From the NCBI GenBank assembly GCA_021806125.1, contig JAJZYC010000002.1:1-36269 (forward strand): a stretch of DNA of 36,269 nucleotides, in the 5' to 3' direction. Below are positions 22,106-32,460 of the stretch, piece after piece; position 1 is the stretch's first letter; each line of letters begins with the position of its first letter. The DNA comes from a bacterium. Its GTDB lineage: Bacteria > SZUA-79 > Acidulodesulfobacterales > Acidulodesulfobacteraceae. The position numbers and the translations under genes are program-made. The notes under the pieces are model-generated. The model was not told the DNA's origin. It worked only from the letters and a program-made list of their open reading frames with translations, and searched no databases.

Positions 22106-23110
22106 ATGAAAAATAATTGGCTTTCGCTTATTAAGCCAAAGAAGATAGAATTTGAAAAGGACACATATACCGATTATTACGGAAAGCTTATCGTGGAACC
22201 GTTGGAAAGGGGTTTTGGAACGACTGTCGGCAACGCTTTGCGCAGGATCCTTTTATCATCTATTGCAGGATATAAAATATCGGAAGTTAAAATAGAAGGG
22301 GTATCTCACGAGTTTTCCTCAGTACCCGGTATAACGGAAGACGTTACGGAGATTATATTAAATTTAAAGGATATAGATTTTAATATAACATCCGACGAGC
22401 CGGAATATGTATATATAGACATAGATAGAGAAGGAGACGTTTATGCGTCGGATATTAAGACATCTCAGAATGTAGAAGTGGTAAACAAAGAAAAAAAGAT
22501 TTTAACTATTGCCAAAGGCGGTAGTTTTAAGGCTCAAATGCTTGTAACCGGCGGAAGAGGTTATGTTCCGAGCGAGCTTAATATTAGAGAAGATGCTCCT
22601 ATAGGAACAATTTCTCTTGACGTTTCGTTTTCGCCGGTAAAAAAAGTTACAATGGATGTTTCGTATGCGAGAGTCGGGGGAATTACAGATTACGACAAGC
22701 TTATAATGGAAATATTTACAAACGGCTATATAACCCCTGAAGATGCTCTTACCTCAGCTTCTTTAATTCTACAGGATCAGATTTCGGTTTTTGCTACGTT
22801 TGAAGAAATGGACCAGTTATACGAAAAGAAAGCCCTGCCGGAAACGGAAAAGCCTTCGGAAAACCAATTAAATGAGAATTTACTTAAAAACGTAGATGAG
22901 CTTGAGCTTTCCGTCAGGTCTGCAAATTGTCTTAAAAATGCAAATATAAAAACGATTTATGAACTGGTTCAGAAAACCGAAGGAGAAATGCTTAGAACAA
23001 AGAATTTCGGAAGGAAATCACTTAATGAAATAAAAGAAGTTTTATCCACGATGGGATTGAGCTTTGGTATGAAATTAGATAGCGCCTCCGTTTCAAAACA
23101 GGAAAAATAA
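22106..23110 (+). CDS. rpoA: DNA-directed RNA polymerase subunit alpha
   Basis: [48 protein letters not shown]-terminal [15 protein letters not shown]. Confidence 0.98.
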   Translation: MKNNWLSLIKPKKIEFEKDTYTDYYGKLIVEPLERGFGTTVGNALRRILLSSIAGYKISEVKIEGVSHEFSSVPGITEDVTEIILNLKDIDFNITSDEPEYVYIDIDREGDVYASDIKTSQNVEVVNKEKKILTIAKGGSFKAQMLVTGGRGYVPSELNIREDAPIGTISLDVSFSPVKKVTMDVSYARVGGITDYDKLIMEIFTNGYITPEDALTSASLILQDQISVFATFEEMDQLYEKKALPETEKPSENQLNENLLKNVDELELSVRSANCLKNANIKTIYELVQKTEGEMLRTKNFGRKSLNEIKEVLSTMGLSFGMKLDSASVSKQEK

Positions 23111-23139
23111 TTTGTTAAATTATATATTCAGAGGTTAAA

Positions 23140-23511
23140 ATGCGTCACGGAAAAATCAAAACCAGATTAAACAGAACTTCGTCACATAGGGCTGCTCTTT
23201 TAAGGAATATGGCTTCTTCTCTTATCGAATTCGAAAGGATAGAGACGACTTTGCCTAAAGCAAAAGTTTTAAGAGGGTATGTTGAAAAGCTTATTACGCT
23301 CGGAAAGTCGGATACTATCGCGAGGCGTCGTATTGCATTCTCTCGCTTAAGAAGCAAGAATGCTACGACAAAACTTTTTAAGGAATTAGGACCGAGATTT
23401 GTCGATAGGCCCGGAGGCTACGTTAGAATTATCAAAACAGGGTACAGAGCCGGAGATGCAAGTCCATTAGGGCTTATAGAATTCATTTCAAAAGAAGAAA
23501 AAAAATCATAA
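23140..23511 (+). CDS. rplQ: 50S ribosomal protein L17
   Basis: [54 protein letters not shown]. Confidence 0.98.
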   Translation: MRHGKIKTRLNRTSSHRAALLRNMASSLIEFERIETTLPKAKVLRGYVEKLITLGKSDTIARRRIAFSRLRSKNATTKLFKELGPRFVDRPGGYVRIIKTGYRAGDASPLGLIEFISKEEKKS

Positions 23512-23563
23512 AACAAATTAAGGTAATTTAAGCTGGCATAGACTATGATAAAGAAAAAAAATG

Positions 23564-23572
23564 TGATATAAT
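23564..23572 (+). promoter_or_regulatory. Putative extended -10 promoter TGATATAAT upstream of trpE
   Basis: Perfect TGn-TATAAT ending 10 nt before the trpE ATG; no convincing -35 at normal spacing. Confidence 0.55.
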
Positions 23573-23582
23573 TCTCTTTATT

Positions 23583-25121
23583 ATGTCCCTTACGCCAATA
23601 TTAAATTACGACGATGTTTTAAAAACGCCTGAACAATTCAACATTATTCCCCTTATTTATGAAATAAGCGGAGATATGGATACGCCTATATCCATATTTT
23701 CTTCTTTCCACCAAGAAAAGTGCGCATTTTTTTTTGAAAGCACAGAAGGCGTAGGGAAATGGGGAAGATATTCTTTTATATGTTTAAATCCTTTATTGAC
23801 TGTCCGTCTTTATAAAGACGAGATTGACGTTAATAATTTTACGGACTGTAAGTTTGAGTTTAAGGAAAATATTAGTCTTAAAGATTTAAATGAAGATATT
23901 TTTGCTTATATAAAAAAAATTCTCTCCGAATTCAATATCTACAAAGAAAACCTGTCGGAAGAGTTTATAGGCGGGCTATTCGGCTATTTAGGATATGAAG
24001 TCAGCGGACTTATAGAAAAATTGCCTCCTGTTAAAAAAGACGTTACCGATGTTTACGATCTTTTTTTTATGCTTCCTAGAGATGTTATAGTTTACGACGG
24101 ATTAAATCAGGTTATTAAGGTAGTATCCTATATATTCAGGGACAATTCAGGTGAAGTAAAACTAAAACAGGAGTATGATTCGGCTCTTAAAAGAATAAAT
24201 AAGATAACAGAGATCATAGAAAAAAGAGACTCAGTATTATTAAAAGAAGCTAAAAAAGTTAAAAAATCCGATATAGAAATTATTGACGAGACAGGTTTTG
24301 ACGAATTTAAGCAAAATGTTTTAACTGCAAAAGAATATATACTACGTGGAGATATATTTCAGGTACAGATTTCCCGCAGAAAAAAAATTATTAATCCTCC
24401 GGACCCTTTTCTTTTTTATAGGGCACTTAGGCTTGTTAATCCTTCTCCTTACATGTTTTATCTTAAAATTAATGATTTCGTAATTACCGGCTCTTCCCCT
24501 GAGAATTTAGTGAAACTATCCGGCGGCATTATTGAAACTAGGCCGATAGCCGGCACTATTAAAAGAGGCGAAAATCCTGTCGAAGACGAATATCTCGCTT
24601 GCAAACTGCTTGACGACCCGAAAGAAAGGGCGGAGCACATCATGCTTGTCGATTTAAGCAGAAACGATATAGGAAGGGTATCAAAAAAGGGCTCGGTTAA
24701 GATAGATAAACTTATGTATATAGAAAAATATTCACATGTACAGCATATAGTTACAAGCGTTCTTTCCGAAATTAAAGAAGGAGACGACGCATTCGATCTT
24801 GTCAGGGCTTCTTATCCGGCCGGTACTGTTACCGGTGCGCCTAAAGTGAGGGCAATGGAAATAATAAACGAACTTGAGGAATCAAAAAGAGGAGTTTATG
24901 CAGGGGGCATCGGTTATTTCGGTTTTTTAGAAGACGGCATGTGTAATAAAATGGAATTTTGCATAACTATAAGGACTGCGCTGTTTAAAAAAAATGCGGC
25001 TTATATTCAGGCGGCCGGCGGAATAGTCCATGATTCTACGCCCGAAAATGAATTTGCCGAGACCGAAAATAAATTAAGGCATCTTATAACCGCTTTTAAT
25101 ATGATAGAAAGATTCAACTAA
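23583..25121 (+). CDS. trpE: Anthranilate synthase component I
   Basis: YILRGDIFQVQISRR, NPSPYMFYLKI, ETRPIAGTIKRG, ASYPAGTVTGAPKVRAMEII. Confidence 0.96.
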   Translation: MSLTPILNYDDVLKTPEQFNIIPLIYEISGDMDTPISIFSSFHQEKCAFFFESTEGVGKWGRYSFICLNPLLTVRLYKDEIDVNNFTDCKFEFKENISLKDLNEDIFAYIKKILSEFNIYKENLSEEFIGGLFGYLGYEVSGLIEKLPPVKKDVTDVYDLFFMLPRDVIVYDGLNQVIKVVSYIFRDNSGEVKLKQEYDSALKRINKITEIIEKRDSVLLKEAKKVKKSDIEIIDETGFDEFKQNVLTAKEYILRGDIFQVQISRRKKIINPPDPFLFYRALRLVNPSPYMFYLKINDFVITGSSPENLVKLSGGIIETRPIAGTIKRGENPVEDEYLACKLLDDPKERAEHIMLVDLSRNDIGRVSKKGSVKIDKLMYIEKYSHVQHIVTSVLSEIKEGDDAFDLVRASYPAGTVTGAPKVRAMEIINELEESKRGVYAGGIGYFGFLEDGMCNKMEFCITIRTALFKKNAAYIQAAGGIVHDSTPENEFAETENKLRHLITAFNMIERFN

Positions 25122-25125
25122 AATT

Positions 25126-25692
25126 ATGGTCTTAGTTATAGATAATTACGATTCTTTTACTTACAACATCGTTCAATATATCGGAGAAATGGGGTTTGAT
25201 ACAGTTGTATTCAGGAACGATGCATTAGGCGTTTCTGATATTATCAAAATGAATCCTGAAAAAATTGTTATCTCTCCCGGTCCAAAATCGCCGTTAGAAG
25301 CGGGAATTACCGTTGAAGCCATTAAAAATTTTTATTCGACAATTCCCATACTGGGAGTTTGTCTTGGACATCAGGCAATTGGTTACGCATTCGGCGCTGA
25401 AATAATACGCGCGAAAAATGTTATGCACGGAAAAGTTTCATCTATAGAACATGATTCGTCTTTTATATATAAAGACGTACCGAATCCTTTTGAAGCCACG
25501 AGGTATCATTCCCTTATTATTAATAAAAAAAACCTGCCGGAAATCATAAAAGTAACGGCGACAAGCTTGGACGACAACGAAATTATGGGGATTGAGGTGA
25601 AAGGCTCTAAAGTTTACGGCGTGCAATTCCATCCCGAATCTGTACTTACGTCATACGGAAAGCAAATAATTAATAATTTTTTGTCGGTTTAA
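25126..25692 (+). CDS. trpG: Anthranilate synthase component II (glutamine amidotransferase)
   Basis: DNYDSFTYNIVQYIGE, PILGVCLGHQAIGYAFG, GVQFHPESVLT. Confidence 0.95.
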   Translation: MVLVIDNYDSFTYNIVQYIGEMGFDTVVFRNDALGVSDIIKMNPEKIVISPGPKSPLEAGITVEAIKNFYSTIPILGVCLGHQAIGYAFGAEIIRAKNVMHGKVSSIEHDSSFIYKDVPNPFEATRYHSLIINKKNLPEIIKVTATSLDDNEIMGIEVKGSKVYGVQFHPESVLTSYGKQIINNFLSV

Positions 25693-25697
25693 AATAT

Positions 25698-26732
25698 ATG
25701 GAAGAAAGTTTTATTAAAGAATTATTAGACCGGGTTGTTAATAATAACAATTTTACAACGGACGAATCATATCGGATTTTTAATGCGATTTTAAAAGGGG
25801 AGCTTACTAACGGACAAATAGCATCCCTACTTACGTCTTTAAAAATTAAAGGCGAAACAGTTGAAGAGATTGCAGGCGCCGCTCTTGCTATGAGAGAAAA
25901 TGCCGTTGCCGTAAATATTAAAGATGAATATAGAGCTTCGTTGGTGGATATCGTCGGAACCGGAGGCGATTGTAAAAATACCTTTAATATCTCTACCTGT
26001 TCTGCTTTAATCGCAGCAGGAGCCGGAGTTAAAATAGCAAAACACGGAAATTACGCAGTTTCTTCAAAATCCGGAAGTGCGGACGTACTGAAAGAATTGG
26101 GCGTAAATATAGACCTAGATTCCGAAGGAGTGCTCAGGTCGATAGAGTATGCAAATATAGGTTTTTTATTCGCTCCCAAATTTCATACCGCAATGAAATA
26201 TGCCGCTCCGGTAAGAAAAGAGTTGGGATTTAAGACTATTTTTAATATACTGGGTCCTTTAACAAATCCGTTAGGCGTTAAAAAACATATAATAGGAGTC
26301 TATTCCGGCGATTTATCTAAAAAAATAGTCGAAGCGCTGAAGATATTGAACTCAGGGAAAGCGTTCATAGTTCACGGCAGGGATGGGATAGACGAAATCA
26401 GCCTTTCGGCGTTAACGGATATTTACGAATTAGATGAGGCGGGCAACTGTAAATGTTTCGAATTCAATCCTGAAGAATACGGATTCAGCTTTTACCACGA
26501 GAATGAATTTAAATCTTTATCGGTTGCCGAAAATGCAAAAATTATATATGATATTATAACCGGAAATAAAAGTCCCAAGGCAGACCTTGCAGTTTTAAAC
26601 GCCGGGTTTGCGATTTTAGCCTCTGGCAAAACGGATAATTTATACGTTGCTTTTGATGAAGCAAGGAGTTCGATTGAATCGGGCAATGCTTTAAAATCTT
26701 TACGAAACCTTATTGAAATATCCAATAAATAA
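25698..26732 (+). CDS. trpD: Anthranilate phosphoribosyltransferase
   Basis: DIVGTGGDCKNTFNISTCSALIAAGAGVKIAKHGN, FNILGPLTNP. Confidence 0.97.
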   Translation: MEESFIKELLDRVVNNNNFTTDESYRIFNAILKGELTNGQIASLLTSLKIKGETVEEIAGAALAMRENAVAVNIKDEYRASLVDIVGTGGDCKNTFNISTCSALIAAGAGVKIAKHGNYAVSSKSGSADVLKELGVNIDLDSEGVLRSIEYANIGFLFAPKFHTAMKYAAPVRKELGFKTIFNILGPLTNPLGVKKHIIGVYSGDLSKKIVEALKILNSGKAFIVHGRDGIDEISLSALTDIYELDEAGNCKCFEFNPEEYGFSFYHENEFKSLSVAENAKIIYDIITGNKSPKADLAVLNAGFAILASGKTDNLYVAFDEARSSIESGNALKSLRNLIEISNK

Positions 26733-26748
26733 GTATTAAAATATAAAT

Positions 26749-27573
26749 ATGATATTAGACGACATTTTAAAAGAAAAAAGAAAAGAAATAAAAAAATTCA
26801 AAGCGTCTATCGATGAAGAGGATTACAGAAATAGAGCATTTTCCTCTTTTAACGGATTAAGAAGCTTAAAAAATGCCTTAAAACCGAGATCTAACGGCGA
26901 AGCGGTTTCATACAGAATTTGCAGTATAATTGCCGAAGTCAAGAAAGCTTCCCCATCCAAGGGTCTTCTATCGTCGGATTATAAGCCGGACGAACTTGCT
27001 GTTATTTATGAAAAAGGCGGGGCGAGCGCTATTTCCGTTCTTACAGATAAGAAATTTTTTATAGGCAGTCCGGCAGATATTTCAAAAGTAAGAAAATCGG
27101 TAAAACTTCCGGTTTTAAGAAAAGATTTCATAATCGACGAAATTCAGGTTTTTGAATCCAAAATAATAGAGGCGGATGCGATTCTTTTAATTATCAAAGC
27201 ATTGTCGGAGGTTCAATATAAAAACCTTCTGTCTCTTGCCGCAGAACTTTCTTTAGACGTTCTTACCGAAATATCCGATGAAAAGGAACTTGAGACGGCC
27301 TATAAATATAATGCCGAAATTATCGGTATAAACAGCAGGGACTTAAGGACTTTTAAAACCGATTTGTTCAAAACCGCCGCTTTAGCCGAAAAAATACCTC
27401 CGGGAAGATTGATTGTGGCGGAAAGCGGTATTAACGGAAGAGGAGATATAGAAATGCTTATGAAAAGAGGCATAAACTCTTTTCTTATAGGAGAAGCCCT
27501 TGTTACTTCAAGCGATGTTTCAAAAACTTTAAAAGACTTTTTATCGCCTTATTCTATGAATAATTATGTGTAA
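26749..27573 (+). CDS. trpC: Indole-3-glycerol phosphate synthase
   Basis: IIAEVKKASPSKGLL, LPVLRKDFIIDEIQVFES, IIGINSRDLRTF, VAESGI. Confidence 0.97.
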   Translation: MILDDILKEKRKEIKKFKASIDEEDYRNRAFSSFNGLRSLKNALKPRSNGEAVSYRICSIIAEVKKASPSKGLLSSDYKPDELAVIYEKGGASAISVLTDKKFFIGSPADISKVRKSVKLPVLRKDFIIDEIQVFESKIIEADAILLIIKALSEVQYKNLLSLAAELSLDVLTEISDEKELETAYKYNAEIIGINSRDLRTFKTDLFKTAALAEKIPPGRLIVAESGINGRGDIEMLMKRGINSFLIGEALVTSSDVSKTLKDFLSPYSMNNYV

Positions 27574-27591
27574 TAAGGCAAAAATAAAATT

Positions 27592-28287
27592 TTGATGCCC
27601 TATATTCCTAAAATTAAAATATGCGGTATAACTAATATAGATGATGCCTATAATGCTTTAAATCTAGGCGCGGATACTATAGGTTTTATTTTTTACGAGA
27701 AATCAAAAAGGTATATACCTGCCGAAACCGCAAAAATAATTATAAAAGAACTTAGAGAAACTGCAGGGAAAAATCTTAAAAATTTCTTATCCTTTAAAAG
27801 AAATATTATAATTACCGGAGTTTTTGTAAACGAGAATCCGGAAAAAATTAAAAAAATAGCAAGAGACGTCGATATCGACATAATTCAGTTATCGGGAAAC
27901 GAATCGTTAAACTATATAGAAGAATCGGGTATAGATAAAAATATAATTTTAAAAGCGGTACACGTTAAAGAGGAGGCGGACCTGGATATAATTTATCGAT
28001 ACAGGGAAGCAGGCGTTAATGTCTTAGTAGATGCGTTTGTTGGAGAGGGTGAGTTCGGAGGAACAGGCGTACAGATAAATCTGGATATAATGAAAAATTT
28101 AAACGCCGGCGATTTAATTATAGCGGGCGGAATAGGTCATGATAATATAGAACTTATAATTAAATCAATCAAGCCATACGGAATAGACCTTTCTTCAAAA
28201 ATAGAAGATTTACCCGGAAAAAAGAATTACGACAAGATGGCGCTATTTTTTAAAAATTTTAGGAGAGCTTTATATGCAGCTGCCTGA
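27592..28287 (+). CDS. trpF: Phosphoribosylanthranilate isomerase
   Basis: [51 protein letters not shown]. Confidence 0.95.
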   Translation: MMPYIPKIKICGITNIDDAYNALNLGADTIGFIFYEKSKRYIPAETAKIIIKELRETAGKNLKNFLSFKRNIIITGVFVNENPEKIKKIARDVDIDIIQLSGNESLNYIEESGIDKNIILKAVHVKEEADLDIIYRYREAGVNVLVDAFVGEGEFGGTGVQINLDIMKNLNAGDLIIAGGIGHDNIELIIKSIKPYGIDLSSKIEDLPGKKNYDKMALFFKNFRRALYAAA

Positions 28288-29455
28288 TAAAAAAGGTCAT
28301 TTCGGCGAATACGGCGGAAGATATATTTCGGAAACATTAATGCCTGCCGTTATAGAACTGGAGCTATTTTATAAAAAGATAAAAAACGATAAGGAATTTA
28401 TAAAAGAATTTAATTATTATCTGAAAAATTACGTGGGCAGGCCAAGCCCTCTGTACTTCGCAAAAAGGCTTTCCGATGTTTATAAGTCGGATATATATCT
28501 TAAACGCGAAGACTTAAACCACACCGGAGCCCATAAAATAAACAATACTATAGGACAGGCATTGCTTGCCGTGAAGATGGGAAAAAAGCGGATTATAGCC
28601 GAAACCGGAGCGGGACAGCACGGAGTAGCTACGGCTACCGTCTGCGCTTTATTCGACCTAGAGTGTGAAGTATTTATGGGTAAAAAAGACGTAGAAAGAC
28701 AGAAACAAAACGTCTTTAGGATGGAGCTTCTCGGAGCAAAAGTAAATCCGGTGGAATCAGGCTCTCAGACTCTAAAAGACGCTATGAATGAGGCATTGAG
28801 GGACTGGATTACGAATATAAAAACTACTTATTATATGATAGGGACGGTTGCGGGTCCGCACCCATATCCGTTAATAGTCAGGGATTTTCAATCAGTAATA
28901 GGAAAAGAAGTCCTGAAGCAGCTTAAAAAATTGCCAGATATTTTAATAGCATGCGTAGGCGGCGGCAGTAACGCTTTGGGCCTATTTTATCCTTTCTTTA
29001 AATACTATCAAGTCGATATGTACGGCGTAGAGGCAGGAGGTTGCGGCATTGAAACCGGCATGCATGCCGCTTCGATTTCCGGAGGCGCTCCGGGAGTTTT
29101 ACACGGGAACAAAACTTATCTGCTTCAGGACGAATTCGGCAGAATTGCCGATGCCCATTCTATAGCCGCTGGACTCGACTATCCCGGTATAGGTCCTGAA
29201 CACAGCTATTTTGCAGATAAAAAAAGGATAATATTCGACAGTGTAACCGACGAAGAAGCCGTAACGGCTTTCCAGAAGCTATGCAGGCTTGAAGGTATTA
29301 TACCGGCTCTAGAAAGTTCGCATGCAGTCGCGTATTTAGAAAAGATAAAAAAAGAAATAAAAGGAAAAACTGTCGTTATTAATCTTTCAGGCAGGGGAGA
29401 TAAAGATATGCATACGATTTCGGATTATCTTGCGTCGAATACCCTTAAAAAATAA
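28274..29455 (+). CDS. trpB: Tryptophan synthase beta subunit
   Basis: [60 protein letters not shown]. Confidence 0.98.
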   Translation: MQLPDKKGHFGEYGGRYISETLMPAVIELELFYKKIKNDKEFIKEFNYYLKNYVGRPSPLYFAKRLSDVYKSDIYLKREDLNHTGAHKINNTIGQALLAVKMGKKRIIAETGAGQHGVATATVCALFDLECEVFMGKKDVERQKQNVFRMELLGAKVNPVESGSQTLKDAMNEALRDWITNIKTTYYMIGTVAGPHPYPLIVRDFQSVIGKEVLKQLKKLPDILIACVGGGSNALGLFYPFFKYYQVDMYGVEAGGCGIETGMHAASISGGAPGVLHGNKTYLLQDEFGRIADAHSIAAGLDYPGIGPEHSYFADKKRIIFDSVTDEEAVTAFQKLCRLEGIIPALESSHAVAYLEKIKKEIKGKTVVINLSGRGDKDMHTISDYLASNTLKK

Positions 29456-29463
29456 TGTGGAGA

Positions 29464-29490
29464 TGAGGACAGAATTGAATTCTGTCCTCA
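29464..29490 (+). repeat. Intergenic palindrome family copy F (trpB-trpA): TGAGGACAGAATT-G-AATTCTGTCCTCA
   Basis: Perfect 13-bp inverted repeat around a single central G. Confidence 0.88.
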
Positions 29491-29499
29491 TAATAAATT

Positions 29500-30300
29500 A
29501 TGTCAAAAGAGAATAAGATAGATACCGTATTTAAAAGGCTCAGAACTGAAAATAAGACGGCTTTTATACCGTTTATCTCTATAGGCGATCCGGATATCGA
29601 AACTTCTTTGGAAATAGCGAAAACTTTAGTCAAAAACGGCGCGGATATTATAGAACTAGGTTTTCCTTTTTCGGATCCTATGGCGGACGGAAAAGTTATA
29701 CAAAAGTCTTACGAAAGGGCGTTAAAGAGGAAAATCTCCATGAAAGACGCTTTTAATTTTATAAAAAAACTCAAAACCTATCGGGATATCCCCGTTATTC
29801 TTTTTACTTATTACAATCCCGTTTTTATACTTGGCGAAAAATTTGCCGAAGGCGCTCAAAGTGCTGGAATAGACGGTATTTTAGCTGTTGATTTGCCTCC
29901 GGAAGAGAGCGCGGAATTAACTAAATATATTCAAGATAAAAATATATACCAGATTTATCTTTTAGCCCCTACTACGGGCAATGAAAGAATGAAGGACATA
30001 TTATCATGTGCCAAAGGCTTTGTGTATTACGTCAGCGTTACGGGGGTTACCGGAGCAAGAAAAAACCTCCCCGAAACAATTAGAACAAAGGTAAAGGAAA
30101 TCAAGAAGATAAGCTCTATACCGGTGGGAGTCGGCTTCGGCATATCTTCCAAAGAACAGGCGAAAGATATCGGAAAATCGGCTGATGCCGTAATAATAGG
30201 TTCAAAAATAATTCAATTTATAGAAGACAATATTAACGATAAACCGGCAATGCTCAGAAAGATAGCAGAATTTTCGTCCGGTATAAAATCAAGTTTATAA
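29500..30300 (+). CDS. trpA: Tryptophan synthase alpha subunit
   Basis: TAFIPFISIGDPDIETSLEIAKTLVKNGADIIELGFPFSDPMADGKVIQ, YYVSVTGVTGAR. Confidence 0.97.
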   Translation: MSKENKIDTVFKRLRTENKTAFIPFISIGDPDIETSLEIAKTLVKNGADIIELGFPFSDPMADGKVIQKSYERALKRKISMKDAFNFIKKLKTYRDIPVILFTYYNPVFILGEKFAEGAQSAGIDGILAVDLPPEESAELTKYIQDKNIYQIYLLAPTTGNERMKDILSCAKGFVYYVSVTGVTGARKNLPETIRTKVKEIKKISSIPVGVGFGISSKEQAKDIGKSADAVIIGSKIIQFIEDNINDKPAMLRKIAEFSSGIKSSL

Positions 30301-30310
30301 ATATAACGGC

Positions 30311-31150
30311 ATGCTTTTATTCAAATCAAAAAATGGAAAAAAAGAACAGGGCAAGCCTGCCATACCGGAAGGTTTATGGGTTAAATGTCCGAGTTGCAGC
30401 GAGATTATTTATAAAAAAGAATTGGAAAGAAATCTTGAGGTTTGCCCTAAATGCAATTATCATTTCAGGCTTAAGGCGTTTAGAAGAATAGAAATAATAT
30501 TCGATGAAGGCAGTTTCAAGGAACTTTTCCGGGATATAGAACCGGCAGACGTATTAAATTTTACAGATACGAAAAGATACAAAGACAGACTTAAAGAAGA
30601 CGGTCAGAAAACCGGACTTTCCGACGCGGTCGTTGCCGGCGAGGGAAATATCCAAGGAATAAGGGCGGCATCCTCGATTTTCGATTTTAATTTTATGGGC
30701 GGTTCAATGGGAAGAGTCGCTGGGGAAAAAATTGCGAAGACATTTGAATATGCTATTGCAAATAAGCTACCGGTAATAATTTTTTCGTCTTCCGGCGGAG
30801 CAAGAATGCAGGAAGGAATTTATTCTCTTATGCAGATGTCTAAGACAGTAGCGCTGGTTTCGGAATTCAACAGGACGGGTATGCCTTATATATCGGTTTT
30901 AACAGATCCTACTACCGGAGGGGTATCGGCGAGTTTTGCTACTATAGGCGATGTTATAATTGCGGAACCTAAGGCGCTTATCGGGTTTGCCGGACCTAGG
31001 GTAATAGAAAAAACTATTCATCAGAGCCTTCCCGAGGGCTTTCAAAGATCTGAATACCTATTGGAACATGGAATGGTAGATATGATAGTCGAGAGGAAAG
31101 ATTTAAGGGATGTTTTAAAAAACCTGCTGATTCTTTTTATTAATGGGTAA
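30311..31150 (+). CDS. accD: Acetyl-CoA carboxylase carboxyltransferase subunit beta
   Basis: WVKCPSCSEIIYKKELERNLEVCPKCNYHFRL zinc ribbon; SSGGARMQEG; TDPTTGGVSASFA. Confidence 0.97.
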   Translation: MLLFKSKNGKKEQGKPAIPEGLWVKCPSCSEIIYKKELERNLEVCPKCNYHFRLKAFRRIEIIFDEGSFKELFRDIEPADVLNFTDTKRYKDRLKEDGQKTGLSDAVVAGEGNIQGIRAASSIFDFNFMGGSMGRVAGEKIAKTFEYAIANKLPVIIFSSSGGARMQEGIYSLMQMSKTVALVSEFNRTGMPYISVLTDPTTGGVSASFATIGDVIIAEPKALIGFAGPRVIEKTIHQSLPEGFQRSEYLLEHGMVDMIVERKDLRDVLKNLLILFING

Positions 31151-32447
31151 GAAGATTAAAGTATTAGATGCGATATACGGCTTAAGCGGTTTTTCGATGA
31201 ATTTCGGACTTGAAAGGATAAGAGCTTTAATGCGGTATGCCGGTAATCCGCAGGATAAGTTAAAAACCGTGCATATAGCCGGAACGAACGGAAAAGGGTC
31301 GGTAAGCAGATTTATTTGCGGCATGCTAGAGGAACACGGCCTGAATGTCGGACTTTATACTTCTCCCCATTTGGTAAATTTTTCCGAAAGAATAGTCTCA
31401 GGCGGAGAGAAAATAAGCGACAGCGATATGGAAAGGCTTAATAGTTTTTTCGATAAAATTATTTCCGAAAAAGATGATTTTAAAAAAATAGGCGTTCCTT
31501 CTTTTTTTGAACTGACTACGGCAATATGCTTTCTTTATTTTTTCGAAAAAAAAGTTGACGTAGCAGTTATAGAAACAGGTTTAGGGGGGAGACTCGATGC
31601 CACAAACATAATAAAAAAGCCGCTTCTATCCGTTATTACGAATATATCTATGGACCATAAAGATATATTGGGCGGTTCTCTTATAAAAATTGCTCTCGAA
31701 AAAGCGGCTATAATTAAAAAAAATTCCATTGCAGTTTGCGGAGATAAAAACAACAAAATAAAAGGTGTCATAAAAAACTATGCCTTAAGTTTAAATGCCC
31801 GATATTTTGCTTCGAACTGCGTCAAACTATTGAAAAATGGGAATTTATATAATTACCGGGGACTTAATGCAGAAATAAAAAATATAAAACTGCCGAATTT
31901 TGCGTCGTATCAGGAATATAATCTAAAACTCGGCCTCTTATCCGTAGAAATTCTCTGCAAGTATTACAAAAAGAGCCTGAAATTAAAGTTAAACGACGAT
32001 TCGATAAGGAATGGAATATTAAAATTTAAAAATGAAGGACGCTTTGAAATAATTAAGTATAAGAACAGCGATATAGTTTTAGACGGCGCCCATAACCCGG
32101 ACGGGATTAAAAATCTTGTCATTTCCCTAAGAAATTTTTTTAAGGAAAAAAATTTTATAATTATCTTTGCCGTTATGAAAGATAAGGATTATAAAACAAT
32201 TTTAAGAAGACTTTCTGCTTTAGGAGGAGACATTATTTTTTCCGGTTTAAATAACGAAAGAGCGCTTGACATGGACGATTTAAAAAAACTTTCTTTGCAA
32301 AATCGTTATTTTAAAAAAGTTTTTAAGGCGGATAATGTAAAAGATGCATTGGAAACGGCCGTTAAGAACAAAAAAAAAGATGAAGTGATACTTATCTGCG
32401 GCTCTCTATACCTTATAGGAGAATTTAAGAAAACCGTTATAATTTAA
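31143..32447 (+). CDS. folC: Folylpolyglutamate synthase / dihydrofolate synthase
   Basis: TVHIAGTNGKGSVSRFI, YTSPHLVNFSERI, VIETGLGGRLDATNII, LDGAHNPDGI. Confidence 0.95.
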   Translation: MGKKIKVLDAIYGLSGFSMNFGLERIRALMRYAGNPQDKLKTVHIAGTNGKGSVSRFICGMLEEHGLNVGLYTSPHLVNFSERIVSGGEKISDSDMERLNSFFDKIISEKDDFKKIGVPSFFELTTAICFLYFFEKKVDVAVIETGLGGRLDATNIIKKPLLSVITNISMDHKDILGGSLIKIALEKAAIIKKNSIAVCGDKNNKIKGVIKNYALSLNARYFASNCVKLLKNGNLYNYRGLNAEIKNIKLPNFASYQEYNLKLGLLSVEILCKYYKKSLKLKLNDDSIRNGILKFKNEGRFEIIKYKNSDIVLDGAHNPDGIKNLVISLRNFFKEKNFIIIFAVMKDKDYKTILRRLSALGGDIIFSGLNNERALDMDDLKKLSLQNRYFKKVFKADNVKDALETAVKNKKKDEVILICGSLYLIGEFKKTVII

Positions 32448-32460
32448 TAGCGTTAAATTT

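Noticed and set aside
23531-23560. Possible sigma54 site (TGGCATAGACTATGAT) upstream of trpE
   Set aside because: Lacks the required GC doublet at correct spacing.
23512-23582. trp leader peptide / attenuator
   Set aside because: No short ORF with Trp codons and no alternative hairpins in the gap.
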